Shown here: in pieces, positions 33,477 through 44,189 of the stretch
Layout: every line of letters begins with the position of its first letter
Position numbering within the stretch: the first letter of the stretch is position 1
Origin: Proteus vulgaris
Lineage (GTDB): Bacteria > Pseudomonadota > Gammaproteobacteria > Enterobacterales > Enterobacteriaceae
Direction: 5' to 3'
NCBI RefSeq assembly: GCF_033708015.1
Contig: NZ_CP137920.1
Location: 186,001 to 250,000, forward strand
Length of the DNA stretch: 64,000 nt
The notes under the pieces: generated by a model
Told to the model about the DNA's origin: nothing
Seen by the model: only the letters and a program-made list of their open reading frames with translations
Databases searched by the model: none
Translations under genes and position numbers: made by a program

Positions 33477-34040
33477 TTTGATTTAGATATCAAAAATAAA
33501 GTAGGACGTTTAGATCTTGTCAGTATTTCTGTTATTGACCGCTAGACGTCCGCTTCGAAGCATGATAAGTTAGCGCCACTTACTTACATAATATATCGGA
33601 TCTACTCGTCAATATGATTAGACACGATTAAATAAGTCTGAGATATTGAATATCAAGCGTGCAAAGTAATAGAATTGAATAACATGATATGGTATTTAAT
33701 CTATATGATATTTAATATAAGTAATCTGAATTCATCTAACCAGTCAAGTTGCCTTAGAATAATCTATAGTATTCAAGGGATATAAATTTTTCCAAAATAT
33801 GTTCCTAACCCATAAGTTGAAAGTACACTCATGTATCACGAAAATGAATGTCACTTTTTTGGGATAAAGCTGACTGGTCTAATAGTATTAACACTCTCTA
33901 ACATAATCATTTTAGTTATACCTTGTGTTAGAAAGTTATAATCTGTAATTTTACACATGACGAAACTGACAGCGATTCGCTGTTATACTATTCACGTTCA
34001 TAGTTCGAGAGTTACCCCGAGTTATTAAGAACCCACCATT
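33477..34040 (+). other. Long rho leader region
   Basis: 564 bp between trxA and rho with no established gene. It contains a GGACGTTTAG / CTAGACGTCC stem-loop (about 33508-33552), a possible -10 TATAAT at 33937-33942 without a clear -35, a short hairpin ACAGCGATTCGCTGT (33969-33983), and a 36-codon open frame at 33831. In E. coli, rho is autoregulated by Rho-dependent attenuation in a long leader that also encodes rhoL; a similar role is likely, but no rhoL sequence is recognised here. Confidence 0.55.
33831..33941 (+). CDS. Possible 36-residue single-span membrane peptide in the rho leader
   Basis: ATG at 33831 opens MYHENECHFFGIKLTGLIVL and continues TLSNIIILVIPCVRKL before TAA. The second half is one hydrophobic segment (GLIVLTLSNIIILVIPCV) ending in RKL, the look of a small membrane protein. 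A weak GAAAG lies 8 nt upstream. There is no homologue that I recognise; it is unlike E. coli RhoL. It may be chance in AT-rich DNA. Confidence 0.2.
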   Translation: MYHENECHFFGIKLTGLIVLTLSNIIILVIPCVRKL

Positions 34041-35300
34041 ATGAATCTTACCGAATTAAAAAATACGCCGGTATCAGAACTGATAGCACTTGGCGAAAAT
34101 ATGGGGCTAGAGAACCTGGCTCGAATGAGAAAGCAAGACATTATTTTCTCTATCTTGAAGCAACACGCGAAAAGTGGAGAAGATATTTTCGGTGACGGTG
34201 TGCTGGAAATATTGCAGGATGGCTTCGGCTTCCTACGTTCCGCAGACAGTTCCTACCTTGCTGGTCCCGATGATATCTACGTTTCTCCTAGTCAAATTCG
34301 CCGTTTTAACCTTCGCACTGGTGACACTATCGCAGGAAAAATTCGTCCCCCTAAAGAAGGTGAACGTTATTTTGCCCTCCTAAAAGTTAATGAAGTTAAC
34401 TTTGATAAACCAGAAAATGCCCGCAGTAAAATCCTCTTTGAAAACTTAACACCTTTACATGCTAATAACCGTTTACGCATGGAACGTGGTAACGGCTCAA
34501 CAGAAGACTTAACCGCGCGTGTTCTTGACTTAGCGGCACCAATTGGTCGTGGTCAACGTGGTCTTATCGTTGCTCCACCAAAAGCAGGTAAAACCATGTT
34601 GCTGCAAAATATTGCAGCAAATATTGCTCATAACTACCCAGATTGTGTATTAATGGTACTTCTAATTGATGAACGTCCAGAAGAAGTGACAGAAATGCAA
34701 CGCTTAGTAAAAGGGGAAGTTATCGCTTCAACCTTTGACGAGCCCGCTTCCCGCCATGTGCAAGTTGCAGAAATGGTGATTGAAAAAGCGAAACGCTTAG
34801 TTGAGCATAAAAAAGACGTTATCATCCTGTTAGACTCCATCACACGTTTAGCGCGTGCTTATAACACCGTTGTTCCTTCATCAGGAAAGGTGTTAACAGG
34901 TGGTGTGGATGCAAACGCATTACATCGTCCTAAACGTTTCTTCGGTGCGGCGCGTAATGTTGAAGAAGGTGGTAGCTTGACCATCATTGCAACAGCATTA
35001 GTCGATACGGGTTCTAAGATGGACGAAGTTATCTACGAAGAATTTAAGGGTACAGGTAATATGGAATTACACCTGTCTCGTAAAATTGCTGAAAAACGTG
35101 TTTTCCCTGCGATTGATTATAATCGTTCTGGTACACGTAAAGAAGAGTTACTGACGTCTCAAGATGAGCTACAAAAAATGTGGATCCTGCGTAAAATTAT
35201 TCATCCAATGGGTGAAATTGACGCAATGGAATTCCTCATTAATAAGTTAGCAATGACTAAGACAAATGAAGAATTTTTCGATTTTATGAAACGATCATAA
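34041..35300 (+). CDS. rho: Transcription termination factor Rho
   Basis: 419 residues, exactly the E. coli length. A hexameric RNA-dependent ATPase that ends transcription at unstructured C-rich RNA. N-terminal helical domain ([20 protein letters not shown]), cold-shock-like RNA-binding domain about residues 50-120 ([15 protein letters not shown]), Walker [13 protein letters not shown] near residue 180, Walker [18 protein letters not shown] loop [14 protein letters not shown] and R loop region [15 protein letters not shown]. There is a weak ribosome site before the ATG, in keeping with autoregulation. Confidence 0.98.
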   Translation: MNLTELKNTPVSELIALGENMGLENLARMRKQDIIFSILKQHAKSGEDIFGDGVLEILQDGFGFLRSADSSYLAGPDDIYVSPSQIRRFNLRTGDTIAGKIRPPKEGERYFALLKVNEVNFDKPENARSKILFENLTPLHANNRLRMERGNGSTEDLTARVLDLAAPIGRGQRGLIVAPPKAGKTMLLQNIAANIAHNYPDCVLMVLLIDERPEEVTEMQRLVKGEVIASTFDEPASRHVQVAEMVIEKAKRLVEHKKDVIILLDSITRLARAYNTVVPSSGKVLTGGVDANALHRPKRFFGAARNVEEGGSLTIIATALVDTGSKMDEVIYEEFKGTGNMELHLSRKIAEKRVFPAIDYNRSGTRKEELLTSQDELQKMWILRKIIHPMGEIDAMEFLINKLAMTKTNEEFFDFMKRS

Positions 35301-35436
35301 AGTGTATTAACAACGTGATTGAGCTGAGAATAGGATTAAAATATTAAAATAGTGTGCTCTGTTACAGAATAAGTAATATCACCTCAATTTATATGCTGTT
35401 AAGCTCGTTTACTTTGTAAGAATGACGATATGATGA

Positions 35437-35466
35437 AAACGCCACAATAGTTGTGGCGTTTTTTGT
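35437..35466 (+). terminator. rho terminator
   Basis: AACGCCACAA (35439-35448), loop TAG... and TTGTGGCGTT (35451-35460) form a perfect 10-bp stem followed by a T tract. It lies about 135 nt after the rho stop. The remaining spacer to wecA (35467-35706) is AT-rich; I see no gene in it and cannot place the wec promoter. Confidence 0.92.
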
Positions 35467-35706
35467 TTTTTATGGGTGTAATTCAATTTTAGATTGCAAT
35501 ATTTTAGCGAGATGTTGGTATATATATTGCATGATTTTGTAATTGATAAAAATAGCGATGGCATCAATGAAAATAGTTAAGGAAAATTTATAATTGATGA
35601 AGGGTGGTGAGTTTTGAATAAACTCGTCGTGGTGAAGCTGGAAAAAAGAATAAAAACACATGGAAGCGTAAAATAACCAGCTATATTTATTATAGAGAAC
35701 AGTACT

Positions 35707-36795
35707 GTGGATATACTAAAAATGAGCACAAGCGTTTTTTATGTGTTCTTATTTTCTTTCGCATTTTTATTCTTGGCTCGTAAAATTGCAAAGAAAATCG
35801 GACTCGTGGATAAACCGAATTATCGTAAAAAACATCATGGATTGATCCCTCTCGTTGGGGGAATATCAGTCTATTTTGGTATTGTTTTCGCATTTTATAT
35901 TTCAGATATCTATATTCCTCATAAGGAATTATATCTGGCATGTGCGGGGCTCCTTGTTTTTATCGGCGCATTAGATGATCGTTTTGATATTAGTGTCAAA
36001 ATTAGAGCGACAATCCAAGCTTTTGTTGGGATTGTGATGATGGTCGGGGCGGGGCTAAAACTTGATACACTAGGGCATGCTTTTGGTCCTTGGGAAATGC
36101 ATTTAGGGCCTTTTGGCTATATTGTTACACTTTTTGCTGTTTGGGCAGCAATCAATGCCTTTAACATGGTTGATGGTATTGATGGGCTATTAGGTGGCCT
36201 TTCTTGTGTTTCTTTTGGCGCACTTGGTATTTTATTATATCAAGGTGGTAATTCAGCGCTCGCATTCTGGTGCTTCTCATTTATTGCGGCAATTTTACCT
36301 TATATCCTTTTAAACTTGGGGGTTTGCGGTAAAAAATTCAAAGTCTTTATGGGGGATGCGGGAAGTACACTGATTGGATTTACCATTATTTGGTTATTGG
36401 TCGCGTCAACACAAACTCAGCCCCGCCCTGTTAAAGCAGTCACCGCATTATGGATAATTGCTATTCCTCTTATGGATATGGTCGCAATTATGTACCGTCG
36501 TTTACGCAAAGGAATGAGTCCTTTCTCTCCAGACCGTCAACATATCCATCATTTGATTATGCGTGCAGGTTTTACCTCCCGCCAAGCTTTCATACTAATT
36601 ACACTGTCAGCCGCGTTATTAGCCGCGATTGGTATTATCGGTCAAAACCTATCATTTGTACCAGAATGGTTTATGTTGGCATTATTCTTGCTTGCATTTG
36701 TTATGTATGGTTATTGCATTAAACGCGCGTGGCGAGTCGCTCGTTTTATTAAACGACATAAGCGTCGCTTACGTAGAGCAACACAACAGCATTAA
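35707..36795 (+). CDS. wecA: Undecaprenyl-phosphate GlcNAc-1-phosphate transferase WecA
   Basis: 362 residues (E. coli 367). An inner-membrane enzyme that moves GlcNAc-1-P from UDP-GlcNAc to undecaprenyl phosphate, starting ECA and often O-antigen synthesis. About eleven membrane helices. Catalytic motifs are ALDDRFDISVKIRATIQ (Asp pair near residue 90), NAFNMVDGIDGLLGG near residue 152, VFMGDAGSTLIGF near 212, and the HIHH motif (RQHIHHLIMRAGF) near 278. The GTG start at 35707 (MDILKMST) aligns with E. coli MNLLTVST. First gene of the wec operon; tail rich in R and K. Confidence 0.97.
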   Translation: MDILKMSTSVFYVFLFSFAFLFLARKIAKKIGLVDKPNYRKKHHGLIPLVGGISVYFGIVFAFYISDIYIPHKELYLACAGLLVFIGALDDRFDISVKIRATIQAFVGIVMMVGAGLKLDTLGHAFGPWEMHLGPFGYIVTLFAVWAAINAFNMVDGIDGLLGGLSCVSFGALGILLYQGGNSALAFWCFSFIAAILPYILLNLGVCGKKFKVFMGDAGSTLIGFTIIWLLVASTQTQPRPVKAVTALWIIAIPLMDMVAIMYRRLRKGMSPFSPDRQHIHHLIMRAGFTSRQAFILITLSAALLAAIGIIGQNLSFVPEWFMLALFLLAFVMYGYCIKRAWRVARFIKRHKRRLRRATQQH

Positions 36796-36816
36796 TATAA
36801 GCAGAGGTTTTTTAAC

Positions 36817-37878
36817 GTGATGAACTCGGAAAATAACGCCTCCCGACAGGGTAATCAGCCAGATAATGAACTCGATATTCGAGGTCTTTTTTGTGCACTT
36901 TGGTCAGGAAAAAGCTGGATTATAGGGTTCGCTCTGCTTTTTGCAGTGATTGCACTCGGTGCATCTTATTTGATGCAACCTAAATGGAGTGCAATCGCAA
37001 TGACAGAGAAACCAACGATTAATAACTTAGGCAGTTATTATTCGCAATCTCAGTTCTTGCGCAATCTTGATACACAGATTAATCCAGCAGCACAAACCTC
37101 AGCTTTAACTATTTCAGATGAAGCTTATCAAGAGTTTATTACTCAAATCGCGGCGTTTGATACACGTCGTGAATTTTGGTTGCAAACGGATTATTTCAAA
37201 CAACGCAAAGAGAGTGATGAACAGGCTAATGCTGCGTTATTGGATGAGTTAATTAACAATATTCAATTTACGCCCGCCGATGAGAAAAAATTAGTTAATG
37301 ATCAACTGAAACTTATCGCAGAAACGTCAAAAGAAGCGAGTCAATTATTAAATGAGTATATTGCTTTTGCTAATAAGAGAGCATCGACCCATCTTAATGA
37401 TGAAGTGATAACCGCTTGGGCAACTAGAACTCAATCAATGAAAGCGCTAGTTAAACGTCAAGAAATGGCGGCTCAATCTGCGTATCAACGCCAAATTAAC
37501 TTATTAGAGCAGTCAATCAAAGTGGCTGAGAAACAAGGTATTTCTCAAAAACAAACCTCAATTGCGATTGATGAGTTACCCGATTCTAAACTGTTTCTGT
37601 TAGGTGTTCCTCTGTTGCAATCACAGCTAGAAACTTTAGTCGCAACAGGTGCTGATTTTGATAGTGATTACGATCAAAATACGGCAATGTTAGCGACCCT
37701 TGCTGTGGGTGCAAAATTACAAGATAACTTCCAAACTTACCGTTTTCTACGTACTCCTGAAGATCCTGTGAAACGTGATAGTCCTCGTCGTGCCTTTATG
37801 ATGGTACTTTGGGGCGCTATTGGTGTTCTTGCGGGGGCAGGCGTTGCATTAGTAAGACGCAGTTCATTAAAAAAATAA
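36817..37878 (+). CDS. wzzE: ECA chain-length regulator WzzE
   Basis: 353 residues. A polysaccharide co-polymerase that sets ECA chain length with WzyE. A short cytosolic N-terminus is followed by membrane helix 1 (SWIIGFALLFAVIALGASYL, about 33-52), a long coiled-coil periplasmic domain, and C-terminal helix 2 (AFMMVLWGAIGVLAGAGVAL). AGAGG at 36803 gives the GTG at 36817 a 9-nt spacing; the ATG at 36820 is an alternative. It sits between wecA and wecB as in E. coli. Confidence 0.94.
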   Translation: MMNSENNASRQGNQPDNELDIRGLFCALWSGKSWIIGFALLFAVIALGASYLMQPKWSAIAMTEKPTINNLGSYYSQSQFLRNLDTQINPAAQTSALTISDEAYQEFITQIAAFDTRREFWLQTDYFKQRKESDEQANAALLDELINNIQFTPADEKKLVNDQLKLIAETSKEASQLLNEYIAFANKRASTHLNDEVITAWATRTQSMKALVKRQEMAAQSAYQRQINLLEQSIKVAEKQGISQKQTSIAIDELPDSKLFLLGVPLLQSQLETLVATGADFDSDYDQNTAMLATLAVGAKLQDNFQTYRFLRTPEDPVKRDSPRRAFMMVLWGAIGVLAGAGVALVRRSSLKK

Positions 37879-38007
37879 TAATAATTAAATGTTGTCATTG
37901 ATAACAATAACGAGACATCAGGTGTTTCGGCACCTGATGTATTGAGAATAAGGGCATATCGCTTTCCCAAAAATAAGCGATATAACAATGAAAAAAAGAG
38001 AGCCACT

Positions 38008-39138
38008 GTGAAAGTGTTGACTGTTTTTGGCACACGCCCTGAAGCGATTAAAATGGCACCTTTAGTGCACGCTTTAGCAAATGATGATTCGTTTGAAGCG
38101 AAGGTATGTGTTACGGCCCAACATCGAGAAATGCTTGATCAGGTATTAAATCTTTTTGAGATCAAACCAGATTACGATCTCAATATTATGAAACCAGGAC
38201 AAGATTTAACGGATATTACCTGTCGTATTTTAGAAGGGTTAAAACCGGTATTAGCGTCATTCCAACCTGATGTTGTTTTGGTACACGGTGATACAACAAC
38301 GACCATGGCAGCAAGTTTAGCCGCATTTTATCAACGAATTCCGGTTGGCCATGTGGAAGCAGGGCTACGTACTGGTAATCTTTATTCCCCTTGGCCTGAA
38401 GAGGCTAACCGTACCATTGCAGGGCATCTTGCAATGTATCATTTCGCACCAACAGAAACGGCAAAATTAAATTTGGTACGAGAAGCGGTTGCGGATAAAA
38501 ATATTTTTGTCACGGGAAATACGGTAATTGATGCGTTGTTTTGGGTAAGTGACAGAGTGATGGGCAATCAAACGCTCTTAAATGAGCTTGCTGTCAACTA
38601 TCCATTTATTCAGCCTGACAAGAAAATGATTTTGGTAACAGGACATCGTCGGGAAAGCTTTGGTGGCGGTTTTGAACGTATCTGCCAAGCTTTAGCTGAA
38701 ATTGCATTAGCACACCCAGATGTAGAAGTGGTCTATCCTGTTCACTTAAACCCTAATGTGAGTGAACCAGTTCAACGTATCCTTCATGGTATTGATAATA
38801 TTAAGCTAATACAGCCACAAGATTATCTTCCATTCGTTTATTTAATGAACCACGCTTACCTTATTTTAACCGACTCTGGTGGCATTCAAGAAGAAGCCCC
38901 TTCATTAGGTAAGCCTGTTCTTGTAATGCGAGACACTACAGAGCGTCCAGAAGCTGTTGAAGCGGGCTCTGTTCGTTTAGTGGGAACAGATACTAAACGT
39001 ATTGTGAGCGAAGTAACCTCTTTATTGACAGACGAAAACGCGTATCACCAAATGAGTAAGGCAACAAATCCTTATGGTGATGGTCATGCCTGCCAACGTA
39101 TTCTTGAAGCATTGAAAAAAAATCAGGTGACATTATGA
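38008..39138 (+). CDS. wecB: UDP-N-acetylglucosamine 2-epimerase
   Basis: 376 residues from the GTG at 38008 ([20 protein letters not shown]), the exact E. coli length; the frame runs back to 37942 but that would add 22 unmatched residues. It converts UDP-GlcNAc to UDP-ManNAc. GT-B fold with [45 protein letters not shown] and [11 protein letters not shown], the UDP-binding signature. A GAGAG ribosome site precedes it. The stop overlaps wecC by 4 nt (ATGA). Confidence 0.98.
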   Translation: MKVLTVFGTRPEAIKMAPLVHALANDDSFEAKVCVTAQHREMLDQVLNLFEIKPDYDLNIMKPGQDLTDITCRILEGLKPVLASFQPDVVLVHGDTTTTMAASLAAFYQRIPVGHVEAGLRTGNLYSPWPEEANRTIAGHLAMYHFAPTETAKLNLVREAVADKNIFVTGNTVIDALFWVSDRVMGNQTLLNELAVNYPFIQPDKKMILVTGHRRESFGGGFERICQALAEIALAHPDVEVVYPVHLNPNVSEPVQRILHGIDNIKLIQPQDYLPFVYLMNHAYLILTDSGGIQEEAPSLGKPVLVMRDTTERPEAVEAGSVRLVGTDTKRIVSEVTSLLTDENAYHQMSKATNPYGDGHACQRILEALKKNQVTL

Positions 39139-40397
39139 GTTTTGAAACTATTTCTGTTATCGGCCTCGGCTACATTGGTTTACCTACAGCGGCAGCTTTT
39201 GCCTCTCGTAAGAAAAGCGTCATCGGTGTTGATGTGAATCAGCATGCAGTTGATACGATTAATAAAGGTCAAATTCACATTGTTGAGCCAGATCTTGATA
39301 AAGTGGTTAAACAAGCCGTTGAAGAAGGTCATTTAAAAGCCTACACCACGCCACAGCCGGCAGATGCTTACCTTATTGCTGTGCCTACACCATTTAAAGG
39401 TGAGCATGAGCCTGATTTGGCTTATGTTGAAGCTGCTGCACGCTCTATCGCCCCTGTATTGAAAAAAGGTGATCTTATTATTCTTGAATCAACCTCACCC
39501 GTTGGCTCTACTGAAAAAATGGCAGAATGGTTAGCTGACGCTCGCCCAGACTTAACATTCCCTCATCAACAAGGTGAAGATGCTGATATCGATATTGCTT
39601 ACTGCCCTGAGCGTGTATTACCAGGTCAGGTAATGATTGAACTTATCCGCAATGACCGTGTTGTGGGGGGCATGAACCGTAAATCATCAGAGCGTGCAAG
39701 CGAGTTATATAAGATTTTCCTTGAAGGTGAATGTGTTATCACTAATGCGCGTACTGCGGAAATGTGTAAGCTGACAGAAAATAGCTTCCGTGATGTTAAT
39801 ATTGCGTTTGCTAATGAATTATCACTGATCTGTGCTGACCAAGATATTAATGTGTGGGAGCTCATTAGCTTGGCGAATCGCCATCCTCGCGTCAATATTT
39901 TACAACCAGGCCCAGGCGTTGGTGGACACTGTATCGCTGTTGACCCTTGGTTTATCGTGTCACAAAACCCAAAACAATCTCGTTTAATACACACGGCACG
40001 TTTGGTTAATGATGGCAAACCGGTATGGGTTATCGATCAAGTTAAAGCTGCTGTTGCAGATTGTCTTACTGAGACGGGCAAACGTGCAAGTGAAATCAAG
40101 ATCGCCTGCTTTGGTTTAGCTTTTAAGCCTAATATTGATGACTTACGTGAAAGCCCTGCGATGAATATCACTAAACAAATAGCGGATTGGCACAGTGGTA
40201 TGACATTAGCCGTTGAGCCCAATATTCATGAGCTACCAACAAAACTGAAAGGGATCACAGAGTTAGTATCAACAGAACAAGCGCTGAAAGACGCTGATAT
40301 TGTTTTAATGCTAGTTGACCACCAACAATTTAAAGCGATCCCAGGTAGCAAAGTCACCCAAAAATGGATTGTAGATACTAAAGGAGTATGGCGTTGA
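39135..40397 (+). CDS. wecC: UDP-N-acetyl-D-mannosamine dehydrogenase
   Basis: 420 residues, the E. coli length. It oxidises UDP-ManNAc twice with NAD+ to UDP-ManNAcA. N-terminal Rossmann loop [16 protein letters not shown], a central dimer domain with [16 protein letters not shown], the catalytic cysteine in [15 protein letters not shown] near residue 266, and a C-terminal UDP-binding domain with [17 protein letters not shown]. It overlaps wecB by 4 nt and rffG by 10 nt, indicating coupled translation. Confidence 0.98.
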   Translation: MSFETISVIGLGYIGLPTAAAFASRKKSVIGVDVNQHAVDTINKGQIHIVEPDLDKVVKQAVEEGHLKAYTTPQPADAYLIAVPTPFKGEHEPDLAYVEAAARSIAPVLKKGDLIILESTSPVGSTEKMAEWLADARPDLTFPHQQGEDADIDIAYCPERVLPGQVMIELIRNDRVVGGMNRKSSERASELYKIFLEGECVITNARTAEMCKLTENSFRDVNIAFANELSLICADQDINVWELISLANRHPRVNILQPGPGVGGHCIAVDPWFIVSQNPKQSRLIHTARLVNDGKPVWVIDQVKAAVADCLTETGKRASEIKIACFGLAFKPNIDDLRESPAMNITKQIADWHSGMTLAVEPNIHELPTKLKGITELVSTEQALKDADIVLMLVDHQQFKAIPGSKVTQKWIVDTKGVWR

Positions 40398-41461
40398 AAC
40401 GCATTCTAGTGACAGGTGGAGCTGGTTTTATCGGCTCTGCTGTTGTTCGACATATTATTGAAAACACCAATGACAGCGTTATTGTGGTGGATAAACTGAC
40501 TTATGCCGGTAATTTAGAGTCATTAGCAACAGTAGCTAACAGCGAACGCTATGCCTTTGAGCAAGTCGATATCTGTGATAGAGCAGAGCTTGATCGCTTA
40601 TTTGCTCAATATCAGCCAGATGTTGTTATGCACTTAGCGGCAGAAAGCCATGTAGACCGTTCTATCGATGGTCCAGCTGCGTTTATTGAAACCAATATTG
40701 TGGGTACTTACACCTTATTGGAAGCGGCTCGCCACTTTTGGCAAGTCTTGCCTGAAGGGAAGAAAGCCGCATTTCGTTTCCACCACATCTCAACAGATGA
40801 AGTGTATGGCGATTTAGAAGGTACTGATGATTTCTTCACAGAAACCACGCCTTATGCGCCAAGTAGTCCATATTCTGCTTCTAAAGCGTCAAGCGACCAT
40901 TTAGTTCGCGCTTGGTTACGTACTTATGGTTTACCTACGGTGATCACGAATTGCTCGAATAACTATGGTCCTTACCATTTCCCTGAAAAATTAATTCCAT
41001 TAATTATTTTAAATGCAATTTCAGGAAAACCATTACCTGTTTATGGTAAAGGTGAACAAATCCGTGATTGGCTCTATGTTGAAGATCATGCTCGTGCCCT
41101 CTATTTAGTCGCAACAACAGCAACACCGGGTAAAACTTACAATATTGGTGGACACAATGAGCGTCGCAATATTGATGTTGTTAAAACGATTTGTGCGCTA
41201 TTAGAAGAGCTATATCCAGCAAAACCGGAAGGTGTTACTCAATATACTGATCTCATCACTTATGTGAAAGACAGACCCGGTCATGACTTACGCTATGCGA
41301 TTGATGCAGCGAAAATTGAAGCAGAATTAGGCTGGAAACCAGAAGAGACATTTGAGTCTGGCATTCGTAAAACAGTTTTGTGGTATTTAAATAACGAAAC
41401 TTGGTGGAAACGTGTGTTAGATGGATCTTATGCCGGTGAACGTTTAGGGCTTGGGAACTGA
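40388..41461 (+). CDS. rffG: dTDP-glucose 4,6-dehydratase RffG
   Basis: 357 residues (E. coli 355). It makes dTDP-4-keto-6-deoxyglucose for Fuc4NAc. Short-chain dehydrogenase fold: NAD loop [29 protein letters not shown], catalytic STDEVYGDL and [15 protein letters not shown] (Tyr and Lys), [15 protein letters not shown] and [19 protein letters not shown] chose the ATG at 40388, with AAGGAG upstream; a TTG at 40394 is possible. It has a paralogue role to rmlB, but the wec context fixes rffG. Confidence 0.97.
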   Translation: MALKRILVTGGAGFIGSAVVRHIIENTNDSVIVVDKLTYAGNLESLATVANSERYAFEQVDICDRAELDRLFAQYQPDVVMHLAAESHVDRSIDGPAAFIETNIVGTYTLLEAARHFWQVLPEGKKAAFRFHHISTDEVYGDLEGTDDFFTETTPYAPSSPYSASKASSDHLVRAWLRTYGLPTVITNCSNNYGPYHFPEKLIPLIILNAISGKPLPVYGKGEQIRDWLYVEDHARALYLVATTATPGKTYNIGGHNERRNIDVVKTICALLEELYPAKPEGVTQYTDLITYVKDRPGHDLRYAIDAAKIEAELGWKPEETFESGIRKTVLWYLNNETWWKRVLDGSYAGERLGLGN

Positions 41462-41482
41462 TTAAGTAAAAAAGGATAAATG

Positions 41483-42364
41483 ATGAAAGGTATTATTTTA
41501 GCGGGTGGCTCTGGTACACGACTGCATCCGATAACCAAAGGGGTATCGAAGCAGTTATTGCCTATCTATGATAAGCCCATGATCTATTATCCGCTTTCCG
41601 TTCTGATGCTTGCTGGTATTCGAGATATTTTGATCATCACAACACCCGATGATATGACCTCATTTCAGCGATTATTGGGTGATGGTTCTGCATTTGGTGT
41701 TCATCTTCAATATAAAATTCAGCCATCGCCTGATGGCTTAGCCCAAGCCTTTATTTTGGGCGAGGAGTTTATTGGTGATGATCATTGCTGTTTAGTTTTA
41801 GGTGATAACATCTATTTTGGTCAAGGGTTTAGTCCAAAATTAAAACAAGTTGCTCAACGTGATCGTGGTGCGACAGTGTTTGGTTATCAAGTGATGGATC
41901 CTGAGCGATTTGGTGTTGTTGAATTTGACGATGACTTCAAAGTATTGTCGATTGAAGAAAAGCCAGAACACCCTAAATCTAATTGGGCAGTGACAGGGCT
42001 TTATTTCTACGATAACCGTGTGGTTGATTTTGCCAAACGAGTTAAACCTTCGATTCGTGGTGAACTCGAAATTACGTCGATTAATCAAATGTATCTTGAA
42101 TGTGGTGAACTTAATGTCGAACTGCTGGGACGTGGTTTTGCGTGGTTAGATACCGGAACTCACGATAGCTTAATTGAAGCCAGTACCTTTGTTCAAACTG
42201 TTGAAAAACGCCAAGGGTTTAAAGTTGCATGTCTTGAAGAGATTGCTTGGCGCAATGGTTGGCTCAGTGATGACCAAGTAAGAGAAAGCGCAAAATCACT
42301 GTCTAAAACAGGTTATGGTCGCTATCTATTGGATTTATTACATGTCCGTCCTCGCCAATATTAA
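41483..42364 (+). CDS. rffH: Glucose-1-phosphate thymidylyltransferase RffH
   Basis: 293 residues from the second ATG at 41483 ([20 protein letters not shown]), which AAGGA precedes at good spacing; an ATG at 41480 adds one Met. It makes dTDP-glucose from glucose-1-P and dTTP, feeding RffG. Nucleotidyltransferase signature [39 protein letters not shown] with the metal Asp, and [19 protein letters not shown]. Its last 23 nt overlap the start of wecD. Confidence 0.97.
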   Translation: MKGIILAGGSGTRLHPITKGVSKQLLPIYDKPMIYYPLSVLMLAGIRDILIITTPDDMTSFQRLLGDGSAFGVHLQYKIQPSPDGLAQAFILGEEFIGDDHCCLVLGDNIYFGQGFSPKLKQVAQRDRGATVFGYQVMDPERFGVVEFDDDFKVLSIEEKPEHPKSNWAVTGLYFYDNRVVDFAKRVKPSIRGELEITSINQMYLECGELNVELLGRGFAWLDTGTHDSLIEASTFVQTVEKRQGFKVACLEEIAWRNGWLSDDQVRESAKSLSKTGYGRYLLDLLHVRPRQY

Positions 42365-43055
42365 TTATCTTGAGTGGGAAAGTGAGTATTTTTCCCTCAA
42401 CACAGGGCGTCTTGAGTTTGATACACAAGCGCCCGCATTAACAAACGAACAGCTTGACGCTTTTGCTGTGGTTCAAGCTAAAGTCGCATCTCATGAGCTT
42501 TCTCTTATCGATAAACTCAGCCAATTAGGTTTTCAATTTGCGGAAGGTGAAATTGATTTTAAACTTTCAATTGGCACAGAAAATGCTTGTAAGAAAACGA
42601 CAGGATCTTTTTTTAGAAAAGCGACTGAAAATGATATCGATTTATTGATGGCAACAGCCTCAGATGCTTTTGTACAAAGTCGTTTTAGAACACCTTGGTA
42701 TAAAGAAGGTGATAGCAGTCGTTTTTATGCATTATGGGTTAAAAAAGCGGTGTTAGGCACGTTCGATGATATCTGCTTACTGACTTATGATGCTGAAAAT
42801 AATGTAAGTGGTTTTGTCACTTTACGCCATCTATCTGAACGTGAAGCAAGAGTGGGATTACTCGCAGTAATGCCCAACAGAATAGGACAAGGCATTGGTA
42901 AACAACTGATGTCGGCCGCGAAGATTTGGTGTCAACAACAAGGCGTTTCAACCTTATATGTTGCAACACAGATCAGCAATATTGCTGCTTCGCGTTTATA
43001 CACACACAGTGGGGGCTTAATAGAGAGCACCACTTATTGGTTATACAGGGGATAA
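42342..43055 (+). CDS. wecD: dTDP-fucosamine acetyltransferase WecD
   Basis: 237 residues from the ATG at 42342 ([20 protein letters not shown]). It N-acetylates dTDP-4-amino-4,6-dideoxygalactose with acetyl-CoA to give dTDP-Fuc4NAc. The C-terminal half is a GNAT domain with the CoA loop [20 protein letters not shown] and the tail [20 protein letters not shown]. The N-terminal half is divergent, as usual for WecD. The gene overlaps rffH by 23 nt and ends 1 nt before wecE. Confidence 0.95.
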   Translation: MSVLANINYLEWESEYFSLNTGRLEFDTQAPALTNEQLDAFAVVQAKVASHELSLIDKLSQLGFQFAEGEIDFKLSIGTENACKKTTGSFFRKATENDIDLLMATASDAFVQSRFRTPWYKEGDSSRFYALWVKKAVLGTFDDICLLTYDAENNVSGFVTLRHLSEREARVGLLAVMPNRIGQGIGKQLMSAAKIWCQQQGVSTLYVATQISNIAASRLYTHSGGLIESTTYWLYRG

Positions 43056-43056
43056 T

Positions 43057-44187
43057 ATGATTCCGTTTAATAAACCACCGGTTGTCGGCACAGAATTAGA
43101 CTATATGAAACAAGCTATGGAAAGTGGCAAGCTCTGTGGTGATGGCAATTTCACAAAAAAATGTGAAAAGTGGTTAGAAGAACAATTTCATTGTCATAAA
43201 ACGCTGTTAACGCCTTCTTGTACAGCATCGCTTGAAATGGCCGCCATCTTATTAGATATCAAGCCTGGCGATGAAGTCATTATGCCAAGTTTTACCTTTG
43301 TTTCGACCTCTAATGCGTTTGTATTACGTGGCGCAACAATTGTTTTCGTTGATATTCGTCCAGATACAATGAATATTGATGAAACAAAAATTGAAGCTGC
43401 GATTACAGATAAAACTCGCGCTATTGTTCCTGTTCATTATGCCGGTGTTGCGTGTGAAATGGATACGATTATGGCGATTGCGAAAAAACATAATCTGTTT
43501 GTTATCGAAGATGCTGCACAAGGTGTCATGTCAACTTACAAGGGTAAGGCGCTTGGTACGATTGGTCATATTGGTTGTTATAGTTTCCATGAAACGAAAA
43601 ACTACTCATCAGGTGGTGAGGGTGGGGCAACGTTAATTAATGATCCTGATTTAATCAATCGTGCCGAAGTTATCCGTGAAAAAGGGACTAACCGCAGTCA
43701 ATTTTTCCGTGGTCAGGTAGATAAATATACTTGGCGTGATATTGGTTCTAGCTATTTAATGTCAGACTTACAGGCAGCCTACTTGTGGGCTCAACTTGAA
43801 GAAGCTGAAAAAATTAATGAGCGTCGTTTAGCATTTTGGCAGATTTACTATGATGCATTGATTCCATTAGCGGAAAAAGGCTTATTAGCGCTTCCAATCG
43901 TTCCTGAAGGGTTAGAACACAATGCACATATGTTCTATATCAAACTGAAAGATATCGAGCAACGTAGCGCGTTTAATGACTATATGAAAGAGCATGGTGT
44001 CCTAACGGTATTCCACTATGTGTCATTACATACTAGCCCTGCGGGGATGAAGTTTGGTCGCTTTGATGGTGAAGATATTTTCACTACGCAAGAAAGTGAG
44101 CGTTTAGTGCGTTTACCTATGTTCTACAATATGACAGAAGAAGAGCAACAGACTGTTATTGGTCATATTCGCGACTTTTTTGCTTAA
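43057..44187 (+). CDS. wecE: dTDP-4-amino-4,6-dideoxygalactose transaminase WecE
   Basis: 376 residues, the E. coli length. It transaminates dTDP-4-keto-6-deoxyglucose with glutamate and PLP. DegT/DnrJ/EryC1 aminotransferase fold: TPSCTASLEMAAILLDIKPG, EDAAQGVMSTYKGKALG (PLP Asp), and SFHETKNYSSGGEGG with the internal-aldimine lysine near residue 181. It feeds WecD. The next gene, wzxE, begins 2 nt after its stop. Confidence 0.98.
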   Translation: MIPFNKPPVVGTELDYMKQAMESGKLCGDGNFTKKCEKWLEEQFHCHKTLLTPSCTASLEMAAILLDIKPGDEVIMPSFTFVSTSNAFVLRGATIVFVDIRPDTMNIDETKIEAAITDKTRAIVPVHYAGVACEMDTIMAIAKKHNLFVIEDAAQGVMSTYKGKALGTIGHIGCYSFHETKNYSSGGEGGATLINDPDLINRAEVIREKGTNRSQFFRGQVDKYTWRDIGSSYLMSDLQAAYLWAQLEEAEKINERRLAFWQIYYDALIPLAEKGLLALPIVPEGLEHNAHMFYIKLKDIEQRSAFNDYMKEHGVLTVFHYVSLHTSPAGMKFGRFDGEDIFTTQESERLVRLPMFYNMTEEEQQTVIGHIRDFFA

Positions 44188-44189
44188 TT

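Noticed and set aside
37942..38007. Upstream extension of wecB
   Set aside because: The 22 extra residues do not match the family; GTG at 38008 gives the exact expected length with a ribosome site.
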